NCBI GenBank assembly: GCA_015501055.1
Contig: JADNYV010000004.1
Location: forward strand, 186,001-250,000
Length of the DNA: 64,000 nucleotides
Direction of reading: 5' to 3'
DNA from: Mucidula mucida
Lineage: Eukaryota; Basidiomycota; Agaricomycetes; Agaricales; Physalacriaceae
The translations under genes and the position numbers were made by a program. Under the pieces are notes generated by a model. The model saw only the letters and a list, made by a program, of their open reading frames with translations, did not search any database and was not told the origin of the DNA. Shown one piece after another: positions 36,312 through 48,671 of the stretch; position 1 is the stretch's first letter; the number at the start of each line of letters is the position of its first letter.

Positions 36312-39009
36312 TCACTCGATTCTACCCCTCAACCAGCTCAGCAGGCCCTTTGTACCCTCCCTCTCCCAAATACGTCTAGCGGGAACTCGGAACCTGTGAA
36401 GCACTCGTCAATAACCAAAACGTGCTGAAAGAAAGAAAGCACCACTAACACGTTGCCATCAACCAAGAAAACATCCAAGGGTAAGAGTCCCAGCTCGGGA
36501 GGCAACTTGCCAATCTCGTTGTCTCGCAAGTCCAGTTCATCAAGCTTCCATCCCGGCACGTCGCGATGCCCCTTGAACAGCTCCGCAATCGCCTTCAGTC
36601 CATCCAACTCTGTGAATTTGTTCCCTCTCAAAGCCAGCCGCCTCAGGCCTTTCCTCTGCGATGTGCACAATATCAACGACGACAGCGCCTCCATCGTGAG
36701 ACATCCACTGGACAGCGTGTTGTACGACAAGTTCAAGGCCTGCAGACTAGGAAAGAGCCTAGTGACGAGCGGCAGAAGAGACTCGTTGCTCCGGCTTGGG
36801 TTCGCAGTCGCTGAAGGAGTATCAGACCTCGTAACTGCAACCTGGTCTGTAAGGTTGCATCCTTCCAGATCCAGCTCCTCGAGGTTGGGCAGCGACGGCT
36901 GGTCCTCCATGAGCAAGCTAAAGCACCGATCCATGCGTCGGTTCACGAGCGTCAGACTCCTCAAGGATTCAGCGAATGGCTGAGCCAAGATGGCCGTAAG
37001 CGGCAGCGTGGGTGTGGGTAGTGCGATGTCCAATGGCGGCGACGGAGGAGCACCAAACGAGGATGAAGTCGGCGCAAATGAAAATCCCCGGAAGTGCCCC
37101 ACTTTCGCAGGCGGAGCAGAAGGAGGTAGCGTGAGTGTTTTGCTTGCCTCGTCATAGTACTGCGGATTCGACAACGAAAGGTAAGATTTGTCGGGCTCGG
37201 GCCTCGTGAGGCGACTTTCAGCTCCTCCTGCGCTCTGAGAGCAGCCTCAGCACGCGCTCTGCGTTTGCCACCTTCCGTTAGTAACCCCTGCTCCGCTTCG
37301 ATCTCCCACGCTTCCTTCTCCTGCGGTTTCGGAGGTGTAATTTTGTTGGGTATCGATGGAGTAGAAACCTTAGTAGCAGAAGCAGCAGCAGCCTGAGCGC
37401 GAGCGCGTCGCTTCGCACCCTCCGACAACAGACCCTGCTCTGCCTCGATTTCCCAGGGCTCTTTAACAACCTCGATGTTCCTTCCCTTTCCCGTTGTTGA
37501 TGTAGTGCCCCAGTCAATCCCGGAGTCCCCTGTATTCCTCGCCGTGCGGGCCTTCTGTCTTCGCTCCGCCTCTATTTCCCAAGGTTCTTTGATTATCAAC
37601 TTACCCACTGTAACCTGTAAGGTCCCCTCTGGCGGCTCTCCAGCGGTTATCTCAGTCGTAACATGCTGCTGCAGTCCTTTGAGTGCTGTAAGAATTGCAT
37701 CTCGGGTAACAGCGGTATCTTGCAAGTCCAGTATTCGCAGTACCATGAAGACTGGGTTCGACGTGAGGTCAGGCGGGAAAGCATCGTCTCCAATCTCAGC
37801 ATTGCCTAGGCGCAACTCAGTGAGCGCGTGAAGCGAGCTAATATTGCGAACAAATTCTTGGGTTGCTGGGTTGCGGATCCCGAGGGGATTGTGAGATAGA
37901 TCGATCTTCGTGAGGGAGGCGGGTATATGGAGAGAGTCAATAGCTTCGGCACGAAGTTTGTTATGAGATGCTTCGAGGGTTACAAGGCGCGGTAGAGGCG
38001 TGATTGAACGATTGACGGCCGGAGTGAAGAAATCACTGGCCGAATGAGTTGAGCCAAAGCGGCCATCGGCGAAAGGCGCGTTGAAAGGGAGTGCTGTGAG
38101 GGCATTGTGAGAAACGTTCAGGACGGTGAGTTCTGGGAGGGAGAAGATGGCAGCAGGTATGCTGGTCAGTGCGTTATGTGAGAGATCGAGGGCAGCTAGG
38201 AACGGCAAATCTCCTAAGGACTCTGGTATGGACGTCAGCCTGTTCTTATGCATCTATGAAGCCGTTAAAAGTTATAGAAAGCACATGGCGATATACATAC
38301 GACATACATCGATGCTCTTCAAAGACCCAAACATGGATATTTCGGGTTGAACCTCTATGATCTCGTTATTGCCAATCTTGAGTGTCTTGAGATCCTGCGC
38401 TTCGAACCACGCTGCCTTCTTCGATGGAGGCGCGTCGGATCCATAGGGAGGTTCAGTTGGTACGGATTTAAGCGGGTCGGCGGTGACACCGAGGTGAATA
38501 CTGAAGAGAATAGAGGGTATACATGGCAGATTGCGAGTCGCTAGATTCAGATGACCTTGACGAGAGTTAGGGATAGTGTGAAAATGAGGTGGCAGTGAGG
38601 TACCTGTGCTCATGGCTCTTTCAATGGTGTCCTTCACCGACTGCCTCCCATACAAATCCTCGCCCGGCGCTGGTTCATTCGTTAGGGGAGCGGCGTCCTC
38701 CAATGATTCGACTGCAAGCCCGCTGCCAGGCACTTTAGTCTTCTTCGCCTCAGCTCGCTTCAAGGCAATAGCCTCTTTAATACTAAGAGGCGGTGGTGGG
38801 GGTGGCAAGTCCTCGACCTTGGTCTTTGGGACCGGCTTTGTCGTCGACTTTGTGCGTAACCTCGGGGTCGGCGTTGGAGTCGGACTCAATGTGGACGTTG
38901 TGCGAGTCCTTGCTGCTGGCGCCACCGGTGTCCGCGCTCTCGCTGGCGTCGTTGGAGACTTTGCAGGCTTTGTCTGCGTACGCGACGAAGGCACTGGCAC
39001 GCGAGACAT
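36312..39009 (-). CDS. leucine-rich repeat protein, LRRC40-like
   Basis: The N-terminus is Pro/Thr/Arg-rich and disordered. After one intron come the repeats: LNLATRNLPCIPSILFSIHL, LKTLKIGNNEIIEVQPEISM, IDVHKNRLTSIPESLGDLPF, LDLSHNALTSIPAAIFSLPE and LNVSHNALTALP. Three near-copies of a short motif, KEPWEIEAERRQ, KEPWEIEAEQGLLSEGAKRR and KEAWEIEAEQGLLTEGGKRR, form an internal repeat in the middle. A second LRR block follows (LEELDLEGCNLTDQ, LDELDLRDNEIGKLPPELG). An intron near 36410-36470 joins LLPLDVFLVDGNV to FRVPARR, and the end GTKGLLSWLRGRIE matches the LRRC40 tail. The frame changes near 37200 before SLSNPQYYDEASKTL; one extra base repairs it, though a weak intron is an alternative. The role is unknown. 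Confidence 0.82.
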
Positions 39010-40574
39010 CGTGATCGTTAACGAAGACTCTTAGTCTGCGCAGGTGACATGTGTTGACAAACATCGCAAGTCGGGCCGGTATCCGTTGCTCTTCAACATC
39101 CAAGTGCGAGGCGACTCTACCGGACGCGACTAACCTAATCACAAACTTGACTGGGAATTTATTGCATTGCCATCTGTGATATACCTCTGTGTTCCTATGC
39201 GCTCCTCTTCTTTCTGGTTGTTCTGACGACGTTACTTTTCCTTGGTCGACTGGCCGGATCCTTCTATCAGTAAGTGGCGTAGAATATACTGGACCTTCAA
39301 CCCTTTTACAGACTGCCCAAATATCACGGGGCCTTCATTTTTCTCATGGACGTCGACGCCTAGAAATCGGTTCAATTTAGTTTCGTATCCACGTGCCACT
39401 CAAAATGATGAGGAACTGCCAGGCAGAGGCGAAATACTCATATTCCGAGGTTCAGCGAGAGCTTTCGACGTCGTTGCATCAACTCAGTCATCCCAGCGCC
39501 AATGTCTTCTGTTGGTGACGTGAATGTGTACATTACACCATCGTACCGCGTTTTTTGTTCCGAATAGGCTGAGCCACTCCACTGTAAATACCTCCATCCG
39601 CCCGGGTTCTGAATTGCTACTTCGGAGAGCCTGTGGGATGCGGCACTGGTATGCCCGCTTACAATTCCTTGATGACCACACTTGCAAACGCGCAGAGTAG
39701 CACCGAGATGCCCATCGTTGACGAGCCCTCGCCGCCAGCTGATCAGTTAATGTCGCTTTCTTTCTTGGAGGACTTAAGAGGAGCAGTCCCGAGCAATCTG
39801 CGTGCAGTTCGCGCCATTCCTGGCGTCAAGGAGATAGTCTGCGGGCGCCCTTCAGGTGCGCAGCAAGACTCGTTCGAGGTCTAAAAAGCTGGATGGTTTC
39901 TGTCTTCGGTGGCCGACGCCTTTGTTACATCTTTTATGTGGAGATCAATTGAGCTGCCAAGTTCCTTCTACCCTTGAAGACAATTGTTCCAAGAATGCAC
40001 ATATTCAATGAGACATACTTTTACGGACAAGAGCATTGCAGTCGGCTAGATGCGTTATACACGGATGGAAATTTGGAATAGGATGTTTGGTAACTTCATA
40101 TAATTCGTTCCCCAAAAACAACCGAAGTCGAAGAGTCAAAGGATAGGCTTTCCCATCGTTGGCGAGTTCACGGACGTGTTGTCGCAGGGCCGGATGATGG
40201 TCGTGAAGACGACGATATCTCGTTCTTGCAGATTGAGATTAAGATCTAGAGCCTTCAACTTTCCGTAACGAAAATCATGCTTCGAGGTGCACAGGCTGGT
40301 TCCGGAATCCGCATCCATGCAAATATCGGCAAATACAAGTCCATAATGCCGCGATCAAGAAACGGGTGTTGTCTTCCCCCTTCGTTCTGCTTTTCATCCA
40401 CTTTCTTTGCTTTTCTTTTTCTTTTCTTTGGTGGTTCATCTCTCGTATTCTCGAGCAGAATACTTTGACGTGACGAGGCGCAGGACGACCGCTTCCGTCG
40501 TATTGCAATCTTTACCTGCCGCGCTCACTGTCTGGTACTTTGCGCGCTAGATTGCCCCTTTGTTCATCTACGAA
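39010..40574. other. unresolved region, possible unrecognised gene
   Basis: Several plus-strand frames show some coding character. One at about 39150-39372 reads YALLFFLVVLTTLLFLGRLA and, across a GTAAGT..TTACAG intron, LPKYHGAFIFLMDVDA, but it lacks a start codon. Another at 39633-39884 ends VKEIVCGRPSGAQQDSFEV. I could not join them into one model or name a family. The sequence from about 40330 to 40570, with a CT-rich tract at 40375-40440, probably carries the promoter of the receptor gene. Confidence 0.35.
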
Positions 40575-42760
40575 ATGGCCTTCTTTCCTATCACAAAGGA
40601 TACATTCGCTGGCCTAGTTGTAAGCTCATCATCTATCTTTGCTTCCTTCAAATTTGACTCCTTTTAGGTTGTCAATCTTGTCGCCATACTCGCCACGCTA
40701 GCCCTGTTCTCGATTACCGTGCGCGTAATCTGGCTGGCAATACTGCGCCTGTACAAGCGCAATATAACACAAACACGAGAATATGTCTTCTTCCATACTC
40801 AGCTCGGATACTACGCTGCATGCCTACTTATCGCAAACATGTTCAGTAGTGCAGCAGGGCTCATGGGACTACCGTACTTGTTAAAGAGAGGTATAACCGA
40901 AGGTGCGTGTACGACATGCGGCTCCATCACTCCACCACTCACACCCTCTTCTAGATGCTTTGTGCACGGCCCAGGCCATGTTCATGCAATTCGGAAACAT
41001 TGCGACTGCTTACTTTACTGTTAGCATCGCTGTACATACCTTCACTTCCCTCGTACTGCGCAGACGACAATCCGTAGTCATTTATTCCACCACCATATCG
41101 CTTGGATGGATCTCCGCCGCATTCATCTGTCAGTTGTATCCACTTGGCGCGCGCCCAATCTCACCCCATTTCTAGCGGCTCTACCCTTGATCATGCCCAA
41201 GCCCCGAGGCCCCATCTATGGAGAGTACAACCTGACATGTGGTGTACGGCCATCGTACCCAGCACATCAATTTCTGCTACATCTCCTACCGGTGCGCCGA
41301 TCCCCTTGTGGCGCTCTCTCGTAATGCTCACCAGCTCGGTAGATCTTCATTGCTGCATTTGTATCGGCTATATTGTACTCACTCATCTTCTTGGTTCTCC
41401 GGGGCACCCTTGTCATCAAAGGTGGTGTAAAATTAACGCTTAATCCGAATGAGCGATGGACTGGTGAAAGCGGAGAAAATTACCATCGTTTCATCGCAGG
41501 GATTGCCCGTAGCATGCTCTGGTGCGTGATTTCCCCGCCTGAAACATACAAGGCGCTGAACTTTGGTACAGGTATCCCGTCGGTAAGATGCCTATCAGTT
41601 TCGTCCACCATTCGACTGACCGTCTAAGCCTATGTCGCTTTGCTGATTCCGTACTCTATCACCAAACTGCTTATCCTTTCGGGCTTTGAAGTTCAATTTG
41701 GTGCGCTCATATTCGCATATGTATGTTGGTTCTTATTGGGTTAGTTTCTCATTGCTTTCATTCAAATTCTCGCTAAGCATTGACAGGTGTCGCCAATGTG
41801 CTTCTTCTGTACAACACATTCAGAATGTTGTATCCGGCCTTTGACACGAAGCTTACCTCGCGACAAGACGTGGAAAGCTTTGGCACCGCTGAGAAATTCA
41901 GACGGGCGACATACGGTGTCGGGCAAAGCCTGGACAATAATGATCTCCCACATAGGATCCCCGAATATAGCTTTTCGCCGACTCAGGACTCTGACCGTAG
42001 CGACACCCCAAGCTATCCCGAAAAAACTGCAACTGTACCGAGCTTCTACAACTATCCTATTTCTCCGCCGGTGGTATCGTCATCTCCATCCACCTACAAC
42101 GGTCCGCCGTCCTCCTTCAACAAACCCATCGTCTCTGATCATTTCCGCTCGGAATCCATCAACTCCACCCACGGTTATACTACCCACTCCCGCCAAACCT
42201 CTTCTGATTCGTTAATCAGTCTACCTGTTCCGCCTCGTAGGACCCGTTCCCCACCGACAGCGCGCGGTCCTGCCCTGCAAGTTCGGAACACTCCTTCGCC
42301 AACAGGATCGTTCCAGGCACCTGAACCTTCACCTCCATCGACAAGGCGTCTGCTCACCCCCACACCCAGTGGTTCCCAGGACCGCGCTCATCAACAATCG
42401 AGTTCGGTTTCCTCTACAGATCTTCTAAATGATATCAGTGACTGGGTGGCGAAGCAGCGGCCCGATGGTTCAATGCCTCGGGGCATCAAGAATCGGCCGA
42501 TGCTCAGCGCCGTGAAGCCCGCATTCCCAAGCACTGCTGTATTGAATACGCGACCGCGCGTGGGGACACCGAATGCCAGCCCCTTGTCTTATCGGAACCA
42601 GAGCCCGCCAGCGAGCGCAACCAGCCACGCCAGCAGCCGTACGGGAACTGCAGTAGACTATGTACCAACGAACTCATCTGCGGTGCCCTTGATGGGGCCT
42701 CCACCCATTGGCCGCTATCATCACAAAACACCACAGGCAGGTCGGAGTGGGTCCTTCTGA
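40575..42760 (+). CDS. seven-transmembrane receptor, Git3-like (glucose/amino acid sensing)
   Basis: Putative plasma-membrane G-protein-coupled receptor. The start MAFFPITKDTFAGLV is followed across an intron by VNLVAILATLALFSITVRVI, then TQLGYYAACLLIANMFSSAA, GNIATAYFTVSIAVHTFTSL, SVVIYSTTISLGWISAAFI, IAAFVSAILYSLIFLVLRG, YVALLIPYSITKLLILSGF and FGALIFAYVCWFLLGVANVL, seven helices in all. Conserved pieces include RFIAGIARSMLWYP and YNTFRMLYPAFDTK after the last helix. The long C-terminal tail (about 300 residues) is rich in Ser, Pro and Thr, as in fungal nutrient receptors, and probably cytosolic. About eight introns split the membrane part, none the tail. Ligand unknown. Confidence 0.82.
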
Positions 42761-43217
42761 GGGTTGATCCCTTATTTTCGAGGCGCAGGGCGCTGTAAAC
42801 ATTGTACGCTACTTACATGCAACGACTAGTATAATCACTTACACGTCGAAATTACACTCACTCCGTACATATGTATTAGTAGGATTCCTTGAACTCGAGA
42901 CTGCGCCCTAGGACGCAGTCGCGCAATTATTTGGTGTTTGTAACCGATTCCATAGGTCACGATGACGACCTGAGCTAAATATGCCTCGAACGGGTTCTAG
43001 CCACCCAATTCGTCGCTGTATCTACGCGTGGCAGTCTTTGACCACGAGAGAAGTAATACAAGTCGGAATGACCTTGGAGAAGATCCTATATGACCTTTGC
43101 AAGCACTGTAAACATCGATCTACAGGATTAAGATAGTGTTCAGCACATCCTATGACACGTTCAATTGTCGCCATGAACCTATTCCCACTGCAGTAGCCAA
43201 CTATGACTTTTCACATC
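42761..43217. other. intergenic, convergent 3' regions
   Basis: Between the 3' ends of the receptor and the helicase. Nothing recognised. Confidence 0.55.
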
Positions 43218-44719
43218 CTACCCCTGCTTGATACGCTTGTGCTTCCCTTGCGGTTTAAGCATCTTCACCTCTTCAATACCCTGGTACTCGGCATCATCTG
43301 GTCTCCTTCGTTTACCCCGCCCGCCTCCTCCCGACTTTTTCGCTGATGTGATCTCTCTCAACTCGTTCGCAGCCAATCGACCAGCTTCATCCACAGTTCC
43401 GCGGAATGCCTCTAATTCCTCTTTGTCCAGAGGCCATTCCGTCAGCTTCTTTGAAAGGGTTGTCTCCAAGCGCTGGAGAAGCTCAACGTCGTACTGGGTC
43501 GCGATGAGGATGGCCTTCCCGGACCGGCCTGCGCGCGCTGTCCTGCCCACTCTGTGGATGTAATCCTTGGAATGGGTGGGCATGTCGTAGTTGATCACTA
43601 GGTCCACATGAGGGATGTCAAGACCACTATTGACAGGTTGTCAGCAATAGTTGAGGCGAAAACAGGGCGCATACCGGCTGGCTACATCAGTAGCGACTAG
43701 AATGGTTCTTTCGCGCTTCGGAATTTCGCGAGCGCACCACTTCGCTGGCTTTGACTGAGTCGCCGTGGAGAGGTACGACAGAGAATCCAAGAGCCGTAAT
43801 ATAATGGACAAGCTAAACGAGGTTGATGAGAATTGCGACGAATAAAGGAAAGCAGGATATACCGTTGAGCATTATGTATAGTCCGGACGAATATGATCAT
43901 CGAATTTTGAACGAGGGACTTGACGAGAGAAACCAGAACTACCTCCTTGTAGATAGAGGATGGAAAACATAATATTGAAGTAAGGAATCCACGGTATGTG
44001 TTCTGTGGGCTGTGAGGAGAAGCGCAAGCGAGTGTGCGGTATGTCGTACGCTGAAGAGTCTCCACGCGCACTGGGTCGGTCAAGCTAGCCTTTGTAATTT
44101 GGAAACTTTTGAGGTCATTGTCGCGGAGAACAGATAGTCGTGCGTTCAGTGGGAATGGCCTTGAGAAGCTCGTCAATGTGGGTGCCAAAATCCAAGTCTA
44201 GCAGACGGTCAGCTTCGTCCAGAACCTAAGTATGTTAGGAACCCTATGCGATGCGGTGGATCACACTCACAAAATATTTTATCGTCCGCAGATTGAATCC
44301 TTTGGTCGACTGGAGGTGATCCAAGAGTCGCCCTGGAGTAGCCACGATTATGTGGGGCTTCTTCGCCAATGCTACCGCTTGCGCTACTCTATCAATGTCT
44401 CCGCCGACGATCACAGAGCATCGAACACCCATGGCAGCGCCCAGTGCCTCAAACTGAGAGGATATCTGATACGCCAGCTCATGGGTCGGGGCCAGAATAC
44501 ATGCAAAAAGGCCTTGAGGAGAATTCCATAGCTTTTCGAGGATGGGAATGGCGAATGCTGCAGTTTTCCCGGAGCCTGTGGGGGCAAGGCCGATGATGTC
44601 TTTACCGTCTAAAGCGGGAGGTATACACTGTTTTGAATGGGTGTTGGTGTCGTGTAACCGAGTTGCTTGAGAGCATCGAGGATAGGTTGACTGAGACCAA
44701 GGTTGGAGAAATCCTCCAT
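43218..44719 (-). CDS. DEAD-box RNA helicase, Rrp3/DDX47-like, with five frame breaks
   Basis: Pre-rRNA processing helicase of the nucleolus. Motifs in order: [19 protein letters not shown] and TPTPIQ (Q motif), [19 protein letters not shown] (I), [11 protein letters not shown] (Ia, with His for the usual Arg), [26 protein letters not shown] (Ib), [14 protein letters not shown] (II), LFSATMTSK (III), [20 protein letters not shown] (V) and [17 protein letters not shown] (VI), with a basic C-terminal tail KHKRIKQG. Frame breaks lie near 43709, 43759, 44089, 44137 and 44631-44634; each needs one base restored and each can be a shortened run or doublet. Yeast RRP3 is essential, so five real lesions are unlikely in a sole copy. 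A 40 bp intron occurs after VETLQ. CIA30 starts 50 bp away in the other direction. Confidence 0.85.
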
Positions 44720-44769
44720 GCCATAGATGACCGCAGGATACAGTGTTTGTCGCCGATCACAGTTTGACC

Positions 44770-45741
44770 ATGCAATCTCACTGGGTCAAGTACTGGAATC
44801 GGACTAGCAACATTCTGCGGCAGGGAATATACGATGGTGAGCATCCAGTCGCTGCTGGACAGCTCAAGACGCTCATGCAAAAGTCAAGTCGTGCATATGA
44901 CGGGATCGGAGGCGCCGTCGCGTGCGGCGCGAACCATATTCAGTTTCAATGACCTAGACAGCATCCGCGAATTCAAGACTGGCTGCGACGCCGACATTGG
45001 CGGACATCCACGGTGCACTTTGACCTCGACGAAACCCCCGCACATGCGACCGGGCGCTTCTGGGGCGAGATGAGCCTGCGTGTCCAGCCGGGCAAGGAGG
45101 GCAAAGTGCGCGGCGGATACGCGGCCATCCAAAGCAGGGTATGTCCATACACGTCCTGTCCTAATCTCGCGGTCTGTAATCCGTGTTGCTAGCGGCGTCC
45201 AACGCTTTTCGGAGAACAAATGGAGGATATCGAACACCACGACTATCTCGCCCTTCGAGTACGCGCCGGCGGTGAGCCCGCGACGCGCGAGGCCTACTTT
45301 GTCAATCTCAGAACCGAGGGCTTGGTGCAGGCTGACATTTGGCAACACCGTTTATTCTTCCGTCGTACTGACGGCGGCTGGGAAGACGTCTATGTAACGT
45401 CTGCGTGCCTCTCTACATTTGTCTCTCATGTCGCGTTTTAGATCCCCTTTGCCAATTTTGTAAGGACAAATCACGGTCAGATTGCTGAGAGCAAAGACAC
45501 GATGGGAACTGCCAAACTCCGCAGCGTCAATATATCACTGCTGGGCGGCCATAGCAATGTCTCTGGAAAATACGAATTGGGTATCGATTCTATTCGTCTT
45601 GTCAATGAAGAAGACATTGACCGGTCAGGTAACTTCTGCATCTTCTCGAGTTCATTTGAAGCATCTGAGTACCTTCTAGTCACAAAGGCTGTAAAAGAGT
45701 CCAGCGCTGAATGGGAGGATTTACGACCAAATCGCCGATAA
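44770..45741 (+). CDS. complex I intermediate-associated protein CIA30 (NDUFAF1-like)
   Basis: Assembly factor of mitochondrial complex I. MQSHWVKYWNRTSNILRQGI joins across a 52 bp intron to VVHMTGSEAPSRAARTIFSF, then FKTGCDADIGG, GRFWGEMSLRVQPGKEG and VRGGYAAIQS, HDYLALRVRAGGEPATREAY, FVNLRTEGLVQADIWQHRLF, IPFANFVRTNHGQIAESKDT and VNISLLGGHSNVSGKYELGI with DSIRLVNEED. One frame break near 45004 (DIGG to TSTVHFDLDE) is repaired by one extra A. The C-terminus is uncertain: the open frame ends at 45741, but a possible last intron would end it near 45711. Confidence 0.85.
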
Positions 45742-45966
45742 AAATCGCTATCACATAGACTTTGTATTTCTAATCTTCTCAATGAAAAGAAAGAGAGACG
45801 TTCAAGTATAGACAAGGGAAAGTCGTAAATCATGATATTCTAAAGGATATATAGGGGGCACCTTATGAGGGAGACGGAAGTTGCAAAATTCAAGGAATGG
45901 ATGAGATAGTATATCCAAGAAAGAAGCACAAGGACATATGAAGATGAAATGCGATGAGTAATACAG

Positions 45967-46957
<991 letters not shown>

Positions 46958-47505
46958 TTCGACCTGAAAAAACGAGCTGAGTGGGAGTGGATTGACGAAG
47001 AGTTGGCCGCGACTTTTAAGGAGTGGTGGGACTAATCGAGAAAGCGAGCCTACCTAAAGAGTCTGCACAAACACGACCAAACAGGTGACTTGATACAAAT
47101 ACCCTTTGCCATCATGATATTGATTGATGCAGCTGTAGATTCCTGTGAAAGAATGCACGGCGTGCATCGCGTGTTCATCTTCAGGCTGCCATATATGCCC
47201 GTACTCGTCAAAACATCAACCCCGCCAAGAGCAGCAGTAGAACCTTGTCACTGCCGAAATCCCCTATACTCAAAGGATGACGCTAAATGTGGCGTCACAT
47301 ACGCAGCCTGGACTGACTCAATTCCACGCTCACGACGAACATGTTCTGGCCCTCGACCATATTTCAACGATGCTCTACGTTTATTTCAGTTTCATACAAA
47401 GGACGAGGCCCTTACGCCCGATCTTGCGCGAACAGGAGCACCAACAAATCATGATTCGATCAATGGCACATGCTTTGGCATTAGGCGTTTCGCGTTATGT
47501 TTGAC
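46958..47505. other. upstream region of Ras
   Basis: Probably the Ras promoter and leader. A plus-strand open frame beginning 47090 overlaps the ICT1-like gene antisense and has no recognisable content. Confidence 0.5.
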
Positions 47506-48255
47506 TCAGTCATCATTTTTGGGAGTTTTTCCTGATCGACTTTGTTTTGTGGCACTGCGGTACATTTTCTCTTTCATGCGTCGCTCTTTCGCAGCCTTTT
47601 CGTGGGCCACGACGCGTCGCTTTGTGTCTTCCGACGTCTCGTTCCTGACAGAGTCAGACGCGGCTGTTAGGATGAGGTTATGCAGCTGTTCAAAATGATT
47701 ATCATATGACGCGGTCGCGAAGCATAACCCCCTACTTTCTGTAGGCAGTCGTCGACATTCTGCGATTGGGAGCGGTAGACAGTCGATGTTATCATGAGTG
47801 ATTTAGAGGAGGAAACATAGAATGACTGGAATGCGTCAGGACGGGTGACCTTTCAAAAGTAATGAAACGGCTCACCGACTTCTTCAGCGCTGGTTTGGCC
47901 CATGGCGGTATCCAATCCGCGTCAAGTTCACAGCGAAGCGTGGCCTTTGTGTTCACTTTGTTCACGTTCTGGTGGCCGCGCGTCTGTCAAATAGTCCGTG
48001 TATAAGAGTTGCAGGAGCGCACACCTGACCGCCTGGTCCTGAACTTCTCGAAAATGACATATCAACCAATACCTTTGGGATCGTCTTGTGTCTGAAGGAC
48101 GCTATCCAAGAACGCGCCTCTGAATTATTCTGTGGCGTAGCCAAAACTTCTAGTTCGGGTGGTATCGGGAGGAGCTTCGCGCCCGAGTGTGCAGTGCGAA
48201 TAGAGATACGAAGAGCAGTCTGACGGCTAACGCGGAAATACAGTGGAGCAAACAT
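47506..48255 (-). CDS. mitochondrial ICT1/MRPL58-like peptidyl-tRNA hydrolase
   Basis: Rescues stalled mitochondrial ribosomes by hydrolysing peptidyl-tRNA. The first exon MFAPLYFRVSRQTALRISIR is a likely presequence, followed by the class I release-factor signature SFSRSSGPGGQ, split by an intron directly after the GGQ, and NVNKVNTKATLRCELDADWI. The C-terminus is basic (RRVVAHEKAAKERRMKEKMY, KQSRSGKTPKNDD), as expected for the ribosome-binding tail. Length (about 200 residues) fits. A third intron lies near 47700-47870. Confidence 0.87.
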
Positions 48256-48671
48256 TTCCCAGAAAAGCGGTCAGAGCATCCAGGTCCTCGTCGCGGCCGA
48301 CGAAATCACGTTCAGCGTGCAGTCTGTCGCTCACTGATGCGCCGTCGCGTTAAAGAGGATGAGAGGAAGAAGAGAAGGTACGGTTAGTCGGCCCGGTCTC
48401 CGAAAGCACTAGTGGGTGCTCAAGCGCTCATGTATACCAGCGACCCTTTGAGGGCATATCCTTGCGCATGGTTTTGGAGTGACGCAGAGAGACGCCTTGT
48501 AACTCTCGCATACATATGTCGGTTTTCCTCAGGCGGAAACATTGCGAGCGGGCGACGGCGGCGAATCTGCATTCAACTGCCAATACATCGATCTCAGGTG
48601 TAGATTTGGCGTAACAAGATATACAATGGAACACTCTACTGTCCAGTAACCTCGCGGGACATACTAAGACT
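48256..48671. other. intergenic
   Basis: Upstream of the ICT1-like gene and downstream of the Swd2-like gene. No gene recognised; short open frames only. Confidence 0.5.

Noticed and set aside
44770..44900. Frame break at the start of CIA30
   Set aside because: A 52 bp GT-AG intron joins RQGIYD to VVHMTGSEAP in phase, so only the break near 45004 remains.
47090..47698. 202-codon plus-strand frame
   Set aside because: It runs antisense to the well-supported ICT1-like exon and has no recognisable features.
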